64,000 nt of DNA from Anastrepha obliqua (lineage: Eukaryota > Arthropoda > Insecta > Diptera > Tephritidae). Shown here one piece after another: positions 24,270 to 35,806 of the stretch. The first letter of the stretch is position 1, and every line of letters starts with the position of its first letter. Location of the stretch: positions 81,222,001 to 81,286,000 of the forward strand of contig NC_072895.1 in the NCBI RefSeq assembly GCF_027943255.1, given 5' to 3'. The position numbers and the translations under genes are program-made. The notes under the pieces were generated by a model. The model searched no databases, was not told where the DNA came from, and saw only the letters and a program-made list of their open reading frames with translations.

Positions 24270-24391
24270 TGTTGTTGTTGTTGTAACAGTATAAACATTC
24301 CCCATACATATACGGGGAATGCTGTTGAAGGGTTGGCCGTATATAAATCCGGGTCGTTCCAGTCGTGTAGAACTGACTGTCGTGGGGACGG
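24270..24391 (-). repeat. Hairpin/(CAA) retroposon copy
   Basis: Begins with GTTGTTGTTGTTGT (the tail on this strand), then the hairpin ATTCCCCATACATATACGGGGAAT, AATCCGGGTCGTTCC and AACTGACTGTCGTGGGGACG. Full length and little decayed. Confidence 0.85.
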
Positions 24392-24397
24392 TTATTA

Positions 24398-24463
24398 TTG
24401 TAGCAGCATAAACATTCCCCATACATATTCGGGGAATGCTGTTAAAATGACAGTCCTTGGCCG
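24398..24463 (-). repeat. Hairpin/(CAA) retroposon copy, partial
   Basis: TAGCAGCATAAACATTCCCC ... GGGGAATGCTGTTAAAATGACAGTCCTTGGCCGG. Placed head-to-tail right after the copy at 24270-24391 and lacking the 5' part. Confidence 0.75.
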
Positions 24464-25549
24464 GTCCTTGCTAGTTTTACTTAACGACAAAAATTAGCAC
24501 ATCACACATCCTAATGGGTGTTAACAGAAAACTTTGACATTTACTTAACAATTTTTTTCTCTAAATAGATTTGTATGAAAAAATTTACTAATTATTTTTA
24601 AAACTTAACATTAACCAGCACAAGTGAAGTTGTTACTACTTAGTTGACCGAAACTGTATAAATGTACAATCGAGATACAAGAAAATATTGCTTCATACGA
24701 TGATTCGACTGGAAGCCCCCACAAAACTTAAATGCAGGCATAAGCGAAGCACAAATGCCACATGTTAGACTGCATATGTAGGTATGTAAACGCTCTGTAC
24801 ACATAATATGTGTGCATGCATGAAAGCATTAAAAGTAAAAGGAGAAAAAATAGCAAACAAAAAAGAGGCAACAGCAACCTCATGCAATTGACAGTAAAGA
24901 GTGAGCGAACGACGAACTAGCCAAGCGAAAAAAACACCTTTCACTTTTCAAGGCAATTTCTGCGCTGTCCCACTGCATGACGCTGCACTGCATCATCCAC
25001 ATACAGAGAGTCAGCATTCATACAACAACTGATTCAGCTACGGTAGACCAAAACATTGGCTCATGCCATGTACGTATACGATTACCCTGCAGTAAATCAC
25101 ACTTTCTCCTTATTGGCGCGGAAGTAGTGAAATTGCGCACGGTCCCAGTCCAAGCTCACTTCTGAACGAATCCTTTAATTGACGGTCTTTTTCTTGACCT
25201 TGTCAATTACCATATTTTGTACACATTGTTTACTGCACACACAATTAATATTAATACATTATAAGTAATATTGTATAGTAGGTAAAAAAGTACCACAAAG
25301 GATGATTGTTGAACTAAAATTGGAGGTAGTATAAGAAAAATAGCTAAAGAACCCTAGCTGCCAGAATATACTTGGTATAAAAAAGGATGAATGGTGAAAT
25401 ATTCAATTTGATGGCCAAGCTACGAAGCAACCCGAATCTAGACGATTGAACAGAAGCAATGGAACATTTCGGATTATTCTTTGCTTAACATAAACAAAAC
25501 AAAATAATGTGACAAACTGCTACAGCAACAACAACTAGCAAAAAAATGC

Positions 25550-25686
25550 CGTTTCCACGGCAGTCGGTTCTACGTTACCGAAACGACCCGAATCTATATC
25601 CGGCCAAGGACTGTCACTCCAGCAGCATTCCCCGTATGTAAGTATGGGGAATGTTTATGTTGCTACAACAACAACAATAACAACAA
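25550..25686 (+). repeat. Hairpin/(CAA) retroposon copy, first of a tandem pair
   Basis: Starts GTTTCCACGGCAGTCGG and ends in an interrupted CAACAACAACAATAACAACAA tail. The flanks are GCAAAAAAATG on the left and GCAAAAAATG on the right, a probable target duplication of about 11 bp. Confidence 0.85.
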
Positions 25687-25697
25687 GCAAAAAATGT

Positions 25698-25836
25698 CGT
25701 TTCCACGACAGTCGGTTCTACGAAACCGGAACTACCCGGATTTAAATTCGGCTAAGGACTGTCGCTTCAGCAGCATTCCCCATATATGTATGTATATGTA
25801 TGGGGAATGTTTATGGTACAACCACAACAACAACAA
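25698..25836 (+). repeat. Hairpin/(CAA) retroposon copy, second of a tandem pair
   Basis: Same unit as the copy at 25550. It starts GTTTCCACGACAGTCGG, has the hairpin ATTCCCCATATATG ... TATGGGGAAT with a longer loop, and an ACAACCACAACAACAACAAAA tail. Confidence 0.85.
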
Positions 25837-26354
25837 AATGTAAAACTAACTAGAGAATAGGATATCAGAATTTTTTATGTATTTACTGAAGTACATTTAG
25901 TTGTCTATGAACTTACAGTTCCTACAGATCAGTTACAAGTAAAATTAAGTAAATAATATTTGTTACCATTTTTATATTTTACATTAAAGTAAAAAAATAA
26001 AAAACAATTTTTTTTTTAATTAAAAAACAAAAATTTAAAAAACACATACAAAAAACAAATTGAAAAGCTATATTATTGCATAGTGATTATTTTAATTGGA
26101 GCTTAAAATTAAATTTAGTAACCGAGAGATCAAGGATATTCAACTGTACTTTCCCTAACCTCTATTGATTCGGACCCTTACAATTTCTTTTCATATAGTA
26201 CATCCCGTTGCAAAATTATAACGAATTTTACTGGGTATGCAGTTTTATAGCTCATTGAATTTAGGTGGATGCTTCAAATGCAACGGTAGTCATTTTTCAC
26301 TTTTTTTGTTGGGCTATAACAGAAATGGCCGCTATAGTCGAATAGGGTCGTCCG

Positions 26355-26590
26355 GGACTAACATTCGGACTCGAGACCCCATACATGAAACACCAAATGG
26401 TAAAGAATGTTTTTTTTTTCTAATAGCGGTCGCCCCCCGGGAGGCAATGGCTAAACTCCAGGTATATTTCTGATATGAAAAAGTTCCGCATAAAAACCCA
26501 TCTACCGTTCGGAGGCGACATAAAACAGTTGGTACCACCATTTGTGGAAAAATATCAAGACGCACACCATAAATTCGAGGAGAAGCTCAG
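26355..26590 (+). repeat. tRNA-derived-type SINE copy, diverged
   Basis: Contains the family landmarks in order: GAAACACC, TCTAATAGCGGTCGCC, GGAGGCAATGGC, ATTTCTGATATGAAAAAG, CCGTTCGGAGGCGAC, CCATTTGTGG and ATCAAGACGCACACC. The tRNA-like head is degenerate. Confidence 0.7.
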
Positions 26591-27837
26591 CCAAATAACC
26601 AACTATACCAGAGTTTTTCTAATAATTCTGACTGAAATTCTGTAAAAACTTGAGATTATTGTGAATACAGGTGTATATAGTGCAAGTGAATATCCTATGT
26701 CATGACTAAAACAAGTGTGAATGTATTAAAACCCAAATATTCCACTAGCCATGGAAACCATGAGAAGAAAATTATATAGTTAAATAACATTGAAACCTGA
26801 ATGGGCCCTAAAATACATATAACAGAATCAAATACTAAGAATTAATAAATAATCTGAGTTGGCAAGTATATTATCTCAGTTAGAGATGAGAACATCCAAC
26901 AAATGGATATGCAGTTGCCAAAGATTCTGCAAGTTAAAATTTGCCAAGTCGGTGAATCCTTGCGGTCGAACATAGGTGAGATGCCATTGACATTATATTT
27001 CGGACTAAGTTATGTTCTTCGTGAACACATTTTTCAACTCAAACAACTGCATACTTCCTCCGTTGTGCGTTTATTCATAATTTGCGTTATCATTATCAAT
27101 AAACAATTTGTGAGACTACTGCCATGACGCCCCTTTACTTGTACAATTTGACACTGTCACTCCCGGTATTCGGTTTATACCAGTTTGAAAGATAAATAGT
27201 AACGAAATAAGTGCATATGTATATGGTATACAAAACGTCTAATGTGGTTATGCATACATACATATATAGACAATTGTGTAAACGAAAAGGGTTTGCAATG
27301 AAGACCCGCCACTCTATAGTAAATATCGCCCTCCAACTTTAGCATTTATATTGACTCTAACAACCGCTCAACTGCTATTTCCACTCCGCTCATACGCCTG
27401 CGCATATTTGCAGTTTTCAATATACTCGTATACATACATCCATATGTAACGTGTGTATGTGAAAAAATAAAAAAGTTGGGAGAAAGAGAGTCGAAAAGAA
27501 GTCAAAATGTGCTAATTTTAGCTTTATACTATTTTTCAATGCTCTTTTTAATTTTATTGTGCAACCCCAGCAGTTGTTTTTGTTTTGTAATCGTCTCTGT
27601 TGCCTGCTGAGTTGAAAATTTGGATAAGAGCGCAAATCCAGCATAAATAATGAGTTGTAAAGCTTTAAAGATCGAGATTGCCAACTTTTTAGGTTTTTGA
27701 TTTTCTTAAAAGCACCTTTCCCTCAAGTTGATGACATTCGAATTAAGTTTTAGTTGTATTATTCAAAATTGACTTTCTAATGAGTGATTTTTAGAGATAT
27801 GGAACTTTCTTATTTAAATATTTTTAGTACATTTCTG

Positions 27838-28135
27838 CCATGAAGAAGCTCCTTATAAAAACCATTTGCCTTTCGGACTCGGCTTCTTAAATAAATAAAT
27901 CTTCTGTTAGGTGTTTGGTCGGGCTCCTCCTCCTATTTGTGGCATGCCTCTTGATGTTGTTTCACAAATGGAGGAACCTATAGTTTTAAGCCGACTCTGA
28001 ACGGCAGATAGTTTTTTATGAGGAGCTTTTTCATGGCAGAAATGCACTCGGAGGTTTGCCATTGTCTGCCGAGGGGTATCCGCTATTAGAAAAATGTTTT
28101 CTTAGTTTTGGTGTTTCACGCAGACTCGAACCTAC
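27838..28135 (-). repeat. tRNA-derived-type SINE copy with B box
   Basis: On the minus strand it reads GGTTCGAGTCTGCGTGAAACACC (28110-28132), a good RNA polymerase III B box, followed by the body (TCTAATAGCGGATACC, GGCAATGGCAAACCTCCGAG, CATGAAAAAGCTCC, GTCGGCTTAAAACTATAGG, CCATTTGTGAAACAACATC and GGAGGAGCC). A second CATGAAGAAGCTCC unit at 27838-27890 suggests two merged or partly duplicated copies. The A box side is missing beyond 28135. Confidence 0.8.
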
Positions 28136-29580
28136 CTAGTGCTGAAGAACACGCCGAAATCGACACGTCGTCGTTCTCAACTTTTTGGCCTTTGCCCTTC
28201 GGCTTCGTGGAAAATTGTATGAAAGGATCTTGGGGTACGTGCCTACAAAATACAGCTCCTGCATTGAAGCTAAATGGGCATCGTTTGCGTCGCATTTTCG
28301 CTGGTTGGGCAAATTTAGATTTATTATCAGATTTATTGGAAAAAGTTGACAAAAATTGGAATAATCGAATAGACCATGTAACTATCTAACTCCTAGCCGC
28401 AATGGACATATTAAGTATTTCATATTCAAGAAATAAATGTCATAAAATTATCAATCAATTTAAAACAAAATTTATGCCAACAATACTTATGTTTTGTATT
28501 ATCATTTTAAGTTCTCAAGCTCTTAAAACAAAAACACCCGATATGAGTATGAAGAGTATCTTGACTTGATCTCATCAATAGTATATTTTTTATCATTTGA
28601 CCTCGTGCCCAGATACTCATTTGAATTCGTGTTTTACAATTTATGTTGGGTACTCATTTCAATAATGTAAAAGTTTTCATTTTCGGATGAACAACGAGTT
28701 CATATTTAAGATGAAACAAGAATTCATCGTGGATGCATGCATATACAATATTTCGGGAGTCAATTTTATTTTAACTAATTTTAATTTTTGTTAATAAGCG
28801 ATTATTAGTAGAAATCTCGAGGACTATCGATTTTACAGAATTTTAATTGGAAAAGTGTTTCTGTGGCAACACTGATAGAAAACACATGCGAACGATCGGA
28901 CACACGCACAACACTTTCATCGCAACTGAGCACTACATGGTAGGCAATTGGTTATTTTGTTGGTTACTTGATTCGAGAGTTGATATCCGTCACTCGTAGT
29001 TCTTTCGCAACATTACTTCATTTGCAGCGACAAAAGAGCTCCACTTACGTTTTTGACTACCCATTACTTTTCTACACAACTATTGTTATTGTTGCTGGTT
29101 AAAAGTTGCTATATTCAGCTTAGTAACGAATGCTAAGGAAGCTAACAACAACTATAGGCCAGATAATAACAATAATGTGTGTGTTGTTGTAATAACAAAA
29201 AATTTTTAAAAGCCTAGGAGCGGCAGACTGCAAAGTCTCTCGACATCTCGCATTCATATAAAAGAGCGAACAGTAACTGGCATGAAAGTTGGAATTGCAC
29301 TGCAGTGGTTTAAATGACAAAAGCAAACGCATAGAAGAGAAGCTCATACTTTGTATTAGCTGATGACGCTGATCTGAATTGCTTCACAACCACCGCTGGT
29401 TTTGCAACACTTCGTCATTTGGCGGGAACCACATAGGTATTCAAATCGCACAGTAGGCAAAAGAAATAGAAGTGCTTCTATTATTGTTGCTTTAGTATAA
29501 AGTATTGGTGCTGTTTTCGGTTGTCAGCCACATATCTTCCAAGCGAAACCACAACTTCCGATTTGCTCACTGTGATATAA

Positions 29581-30831
29581 CGGGTGATTATCTTTTTAAA
29601 CAGTTGCTTTAAACAGCTGACGCACGTTTCGTGTTTTGTTTCACTGTCAAACATCTTTAGTTTGGTCTATAATTTAACCCTGAATCGTCTTACAAACGAG
29701 CAACGCTTGCAAATCATTGAATTTTATTATAAAAATGCGTGTTCTGTTAAGAAAGTTTATCGCGCGCTTCTTCCATTTTATGATCAGTTTAATCGACCCA
29801 CTGAAGCGGCTTTTCGAGCTATTCTGACTAAATTTAGAACCAAATTTATTGGACATCAAACCACCAACACGCTTACGTAGAGTGCGAACTGAAGAAAATA
29901 TCGCAGCTGTATCGGCCAGTGTTAATGATGACCATCAATTATCGATTCGTCGCCGTTCGCAGCAATTGGGCCTCTGTTACTCAACAACGTGGAAAATTTT
30001 GGGAAAGGATTTAGGTGTGACGCCGTTCAAAATACAGCTGGTGCAAGAATTGAAGCCGGACGACCTACCGCAACGCAGAATTTTGGTGAATGGGCTCTTG
30101 GAAAGTTGACCGAAGATCCACTTTTTTATCGAAAAATTGTGCTCAGCATCGAAGCTCATTTTTGGATCAATGGGTACGTAAATAAGCAGAATTGTTGATT
30201 TTGGAGTGAAGATCAGCCAGAAGAATTACAAGAGCTACCAATGTATCCCGAAAAGGTCACAGTTTGGTGTGGTTTATGGGCTGGAGTTATCATTGGACCG
30301 TACTTCTTCAAAGATGCTGCGAATCGTAACGTAACTGTGAATGGTGAGCGCTACCGTGAAATGATATCCAATCTTTTTTTGCCCAAAATGCAAGAGCTTG
30401 ACTTGCATGACATGTGGTTTCAGCAAGACGGTGCCATATGCCACACAGCACGCGTAACAATGGACTTGTTGAGAGGCGAGTTCGGTGAACATTTTATTTC
30501 ACGTTCGGGGCCGGTCAATTGGCCACCCAGATCGTGCGATGTAACGCCTTCAGATTATTTTTTGTGGGGCTATGTTAAAGCTCATGTCTATTCAGACAAG
30601 CCTGCTTCAATTAACGCATTGGAAGACAACATTTAAGCATTTACAGTATTGGCCAAAACTAATGCACCCCCCTAATGGCATTTCAAATAATGTCAAATAA
30701 CTCAATAAAACAACATCGAATATTACTTACTTTTACACCTTGTTTCTTCTTATTGTCTTGGTGATTAATAAACATATTTTACGTTCGTTTTTTTTTTAAA
30801 CTTTCCTATATGTAGCTCTTAAAAAATCACC
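29581..30831 (+). mobile_element. Rosa-type DD41D mariner, dead
   Basis: The left end reads CGGGTGATTATCTTTTTAA and the right end the inverse of GGTGATTTTTTAAGAG. The broken transposase runs through 29674-30636 in several frames: NRLTNEQRLQIIEFYY, RLRRVRTEENIAAVSASV, FKIQLVQELKP, AHFWINGYVNKQ, then WFQQDGA and PPRSCDVTPSDYFLWGYVKAHV. There are 41 residues between the second and third catalytic Asp, the DD41D spacing of rosa elements known from Ceratitis. The first catalytic Asp is replaced (SIEAHF) and a stop interrupts near 30198. The segment 30650-30790 before the right end does not resemble a mariner tail and may be an insertion. Confidence 0.88.
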
Positions 30832-31695
30832 TTTTACAATCATACATATTTCGCGGAGGAAAAAACATAAATTTTACCTACATTTGTTTTATAATGATCA
30901 GGCCTTTTGTTGTAGACGTTGACTCTAAAAATCGAATCTTAATCTTATGTTAGGTAAATTAAATATCCCATTAAATGCTTGTAGCGAACGCTGGCTTGGC
31001 TAATGCTAAAAATAAAGCAAAAAAGCTACCTATTATGTGCAATCCAAGTATCTTTGTTGTACATATATGATATTAAAGAACTAATGTACCATCATATACA
31101 TACATACACACGCAGACAGGAAATTAGAAACGCGATTTTTTGGCCAGATTTGAGCACCTTTTTTTCATGCATTTATTTAGAAAAAAAAGAAGTTCAAAGG
31201 TTCAAGCTTTTTACAAGACAAATTTTGATCAAAATTTCAAACTTTTCAAAAAACAAAATTTGGGTAAACAGTTTTATTGCCCACCAAGTTTTGGTTTAAT
31301 TAAGAGTAAGTTTGAAATTGCTCTAAATTCTCTGCGTTTTTGACCGTTTATTTCCCTGACAGCGTTGCTCGTTTCCTTCATAAAAATGCACAACAGTTTT
31401 TTATGTGGAGAATTTGTACAACACTGTCAGTTATTAAAAATCGACTCGAATTTTTAGACAGAGTTTGAAGTTTTGATGAAGAAAGAATTAATAAAGACAC
31501 AATTGTACAAAGTGCTTCGAAAATTGGTTCAAATGAATTCAAAAGTGTTATTGATCATCAGTGCAAAGATATTGTAAAACTATACAACGTTTTCAAACAC
31601 CAATGGTCATTTCCCCATTTTAGGCCAGAAATACAAATAGCGATCTTCGTAATACGTTGCCATCCTTGGTGAGCGATAAAATGTAGTTAAACTCA

Positions 31696-32342
31696 GGCCC
31701 CTATTATGAGTTACATTCGATCTTCGATATTCGCTGGTTGTCGAAGATCGAATGTCAATTTGGTATTATGAGCGGTGCAACCCTATCGAAATTTTCGTTG
31801 TTTACCGAATTTAGAGTCGAATGCAATTTTGCTTTCGATCGTGTAGCGTATTGTGGGAAAACTTGTTAAAGTGTAAGTTGTTTGCGATTATTTGCGGTTT
31901 TATAGTAACCAAATAATAAATATGTATATACTAATTTTGTTAATTTTATGTAGGTCGAAAGTCGTGAGTACCAAACAACAATTAGAAAGGCAAATCCACA
32001 ATTCGCAAAAGGGATTTGCACCAAAGTTCAAGCAGCAAAAAAATGGGAGGAATTTACAACGGAGCTGAATTGCTTGGGACCACCAGTGAGAACGGCAGCA
32101 AAATGGATTAAGCTTAATAATGTTTTTTTTTGTGATGTTTATAGAAATACATTTTTATTTTCCCTTGGTAGGTATGGGCTGAAATACGTAGAGGAACTGA
32201 AATACATATTTTTTTCGAATGACGAATAATTGAATAAAGAAAATTTATAACAAAAATAAAACAGAAACTGTGGCGTAAAGGTTTCTATTTAATACTTTTT
32301 AGATTTTTCTTTAATATTCTAAGAATTTCATTTCTTATGTTT
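31696..32342 (+). mobile_element. PIF/Harbinger family 1, copy 2, 3'-truncated
   Basis: Starts GGCCCCTATTATGAG with the subterminal palindrome TTCGATCTTCGATA ... TCGAAGATCGAA, then the SANT/Myb-like ORF remnant (about 31955-32110, TKQQLERQIHNSQKG-like, shifted). It aligns along its length with copy 1 at 9601 but has no mariner: GAAATACATTTTTATTTTCCC at about 32146 is the empty site. It stops at 32342, where a partial retroposon begins. Confidence 0.85.
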
Positions 32343-32400
32343 AGGCCGGATATAAATCCGAACCCTTCTGGCGACGTAGAACCGACTGTAATGGGAGTGA
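32343..32400 (-). repeat. Hairpin/(CAA) retroposon, 5' half only
   Basis: GGCCGGATATAAATCCGAACC then GACGTAGAACCGACTGTAATGGGAG on the plus strand, i.e. the head of the unit inverted. No hairpin or tail. Confidence 0.7.
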
Positions 32401-32857
32401 TTCGTCGCTACATGTTACAAATTACTGCTACTACTTCAATCATTCATTAAAAAATTTAGCACATTTTGTAAACATAAAACAGGGGAGTGAAAAAGATATT
32501 CGACATTTTAATATCGTAAGTAAAAGTAAATATTGCGTATTGTAGCAAAAGCGAAAATAAATAAAACAACAAAATCGATGCAAACAACAAAATCTGAAAA
32601 CGCAGTAAAGTTTCGCAATGATTCTACGATGACACCTGGTATTTACTGCTCACAGTTCGTTAAAAAATATGTTATAAAATAATATACGCTGTTGGAGACA
32701 TTTTAGCGCCTATCTGGTGACCTGGAATTAGTTATACGCATCGGACGTGCTGAAATACTACGCTCAGGACTGCGACGGGATGATTTCCGTTATCATACGA
32801 TTTCTGCCAAGGGTCATATTTAACTCAGCAACCAGTTCGGTGGCTGCTGTAACTGTA

Positions 32858-33016
32858 AACTTTTTTTTCTAATTGCGGTCGCCCGTCGCCAAGCAATGGC
32901 ATACCTCCGAATGTATTTCTACCATAATAAAGTTTCTCATAAAAAATATCTGCCGATTGGAGTCGACTTAAAACTGCAGGTCCGTCCCTCCATTTGTGAA
33001 ACAACATCAAGACGTA
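32858..33016 (+). repeat. tRNA-derived-type SINE body, truncated
   Basis: CTAATTGCGGTCGCCCGTCGCC, AAGCAATGGCATACCTCCG, ATATCTGCCGATTGGAGTCG, CTTAAAACTGCAGGTCC and TTTGTGAAACAACATCAAGACG, in the family order. The tRNA-like head is missing. Confidence 0.75.
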
Positions 33017-33018
33017 AC

Positions 33019-33101
33019 CCAGACTTATGTCCGTCCAAGGACTAGCACTACAGCAGCATTCCACATATAATTATGGGAAGTGATTATGCTGCTGCAACAA
33101 A
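33019..33101 (+). repeat. Hairpin/(CAA) retroposon, 3' half, decayed
   Basis: CAGACTTATGTCCGTCCAAGG, AGCAGCATTCCACATATAATTATGGGAAG, GATTATGCTGCTGCAACAA. It follows directly on the SINE body at 32858. Confidence 0.65.
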
Positions 33102-33117
33102 CCGAACAAGAACCTGC

Positions 33118-33330
33118 GTTAATCTCACAAAATTTCGTTCCAGATATTTTAACAGAATCGACCTTGATACCCAACATGCAATACATACATATGTATGTCC
33201 GGCAATAGAAGACCGAGGGTACGCAGCACGACACTAACTACCCATTTACATGTCCCTTTAAACACTCTCATCTAATACCACTTCCCCTTTTGTAACATCC
33301 TATTGAAACTGCTAGTTTTATAGGCCAAGA
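33118..33330 (+). pseudogene. LINE 3'-end fragment
   Basis: Shifted frames recall the LINE C-terminus at 9445-9595: DILTES near 33150, HDTNYPFTCP near 33230, HSHLIPLPL and PIETA near 33310. 5'-truncated, same family. Confidence 0.5.
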
Positions 33331-33816
33331 ATTACAAAAACCAGAGATGGTATAAAAATGCAGTTTTATTTGCTAGGCAGAATCAGTTTGGATTCGCCAT
33401 TCCTTCCGATACAAGATCTTTTAATACACAACTATATAACTTATTATGTCAGTCTATTACCACGATTAACACGTTCACGACGGCGCTCTAATTCATGGTC
33501 TTCGCCCACAGACGGCAATGTTTACATCTTTTCGCTCTATCGGACGGGAGCGATTGCAGGTCATAAAACGAAATTTGTTCGTAAGGGTAGTCGTTTATGG
33601 CATTATTCTTTTAACGTTGTTGATGTTATGTATAAACTGAATCTCGGGGTAAAGTTATTGTGAATTCTTCTTATCATTTGTGAATCCTCTGAATTTTTCG
33701 GGGAACAAAGAATAGTGCTGAATTTTCTTCGAATTCGTTTCACTTTTGTAAGTGTAAATGTTGCTAGCATTTTCCATTAGTTTTAATTCCTTGCCCATAA
33801 TATAATAATAGATAAC

Positions 33817-35250
33817 ATGGAAACGGAAATGGAAGTAAGTGATTCGTCTGACGAAGTTCTGCATATCAGCAGGACAACTAAATCAAGATCGAAAATATTC
33901 TCTTCATCTTCTAGCGAAGACAATGAATATTTAGAAGAAGATAATGAATGGCAAGAAATAAGAAATGGAAGCGCAGTAATAAATGAATATTCTGAAGAAG
34001 AAAAGTTGTTAGTTGAAGGCACGGATTGTAATAGTCCTTATGATTTATATAAACTATTCTTCACGGACAATATATTGAATATGATAGTTGAAGAAACTAA
34101 TACATATGCTGCACAATCCATAAATGAGTCTTCATATAAAAACAGATTACATCAACTGGAATGGAAACCAGTAACGAAAGAAGAAATTAATACGTTTATT
34201 GGAATTTTGCTTATAATGGGTGTAAACCAAGTCCCAGAAATAAGATGTTATTGGTCTAAAAAGGATATATACAGGAACGAACTTATAAAAAAATCAATAA
34301 AATGTGATAGATTTCTATCAATCCTGAAATATTATATTTGCACTTTTCCAACAACGTTACGGCAAGAGCTCAGGATCGCTTGAACAAAATTAGAAATATT
34401 GTACAAGCAATTCTAGATACTTATAAAAATGCTATTAATCCTGGCAAAGACATTGTAATTGACGAAACCATGGTCCCATGGAGAGGACGTCTTGCATTTC
34501 GTCAATACATTCCGGGCAAACGTCGAAGGATATACTTATAATGTTGAAATGTATGCTGGAAAGAATGAAACGATAATAGAGAAATCACATGCTCACGACG
34601 TAGTGATGAGATTACTAAATTGATTATTATTTGAGGGCCGGATACTCTTTACCGATAGTTACTATACAATCGTCCCTTTATTTGAAGAACTTTTAGAGAA
34701 ACATACATTTATTTGTGGTACGGTCAAACAAAACAAAAAATTTTTACCACCCACGGCAAAACAAAAACGTTTTGAAAATCGTAAAGGTGTAAAATTTCTG
34801 AAATGGACTGACAACAGACCTGTGTGTATGTTAAGTATTACAAAGAATCAAAACTCTAAATTAGCGAGGGGGAAAACATGGAAAAGTAAAGCCAGATTCT
34901 GTGTTTGATTATAATATTGCAAAAAAAGGTGTTGATCTATCAGATCAATTCTCTGCGTATTATAGTTCTTTACGAAATACCATTAAATGGTACCGAAAAA
35001 TTGTAATACAATTAATATGTGGTAGATCCCTAGTGAATGCTTGGTATATCCATAACAAATGGGGCACTACACATATGAATATATTACAATTTGGGAAGAT
35101 ATTAGCAACCACCAATTGGCTATTGAAGGAACCTCAAATGAAAATGAAATACCATCGCATAAGCATGTTCTTCAATTACACAAGGCATTGGCAAGACCAT
35201 TCCGCAAACGTTGCATAGAATGCTACAAAAACTTATCTACAAGAGTTTAG
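33817..35250 (+). pseudogene. piggyBac transposase, frameshifted
   Basis: Starts METEMEVSDSSDEVL with an acidic N-terminus. The domain begins near 34100 (NTFIGILLIMGVNQVPEIRCYW), shifts near 34360, then shows DETMVPWRGRLAFRQYIPGK (first catalytic Asp at about 34461). There is a small deletion after KRR, then FTDSYYTIVPLFEELL (second Asp at about 34653), a stop at about 34620 and a shift near 34890, and GVDLSDQFSAYYSS (third Asp at about 34934). A cysteine-rich tail (RCIECYKN ... CLKCFNK) follows near 35210-35300. The order of catalytic motifs and C-terminal Cys cluster is typical of piggyBac. All three Asp codons survive, but the frame does not. Confidence 0.92.
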
Positions 35251-35688
35251 ACGCATTGCAAGGGCCAGCCAGCACTTTGCCTAAAGTGCTTTAACAAATT
35301 GCATAGAAATCAATGACTAATGAAGTTCCAACCTATATAATATTGAATTTTAATTTTAATTTTATTGAATTTTAGTTATATTTTTAATATTGAATTATTA
35401 TGTTGATGTTATGTTCATTTTATGTTATGATGAACTAAAATTATGTCTAAAATATATTATTATTTATTCGTAAAATTTTAATGAAAACTTCCACAGAGGC
35501 GATGTAACAATATTTTGACAATAACAATACACTTAACAATAAATATTTTCAAAGAAAATACGTTAATTTTTTTTTTTTTTATTTTCAACTCTATGGAAAT
35601 TATTTCCACATAATTAAAATTCTAAAAATCTTCTCATAGATACCGTCTAATAAAGTACCATTGGTAGTACGCGCTGCCAGATGACGCA

Positions 35689-35806
35689 ATCTTGTGCGGG
35701 CCACCGGTGGTACACGCCGCCCCATGGAGCAGACTTGTGCGAGCCACCGGTGGTACGCGCCGCCCCATGGAGCAGACTTGTGCGGGCCACCGGTGGTACG
35801 CGCCGG
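35689..35806. repeat. 43-bp GC-rich tandem repeat at piggyBac right end
   Basis: The palindromic core CCACCGGTGG starts at 35701, 35744 and 35787, a 43-bp period. The spacers read CGCCCCATGGAGCAGACTTG, nearly identical between units. Much more GC-rich than the surroundings. Confidence 0.9.
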
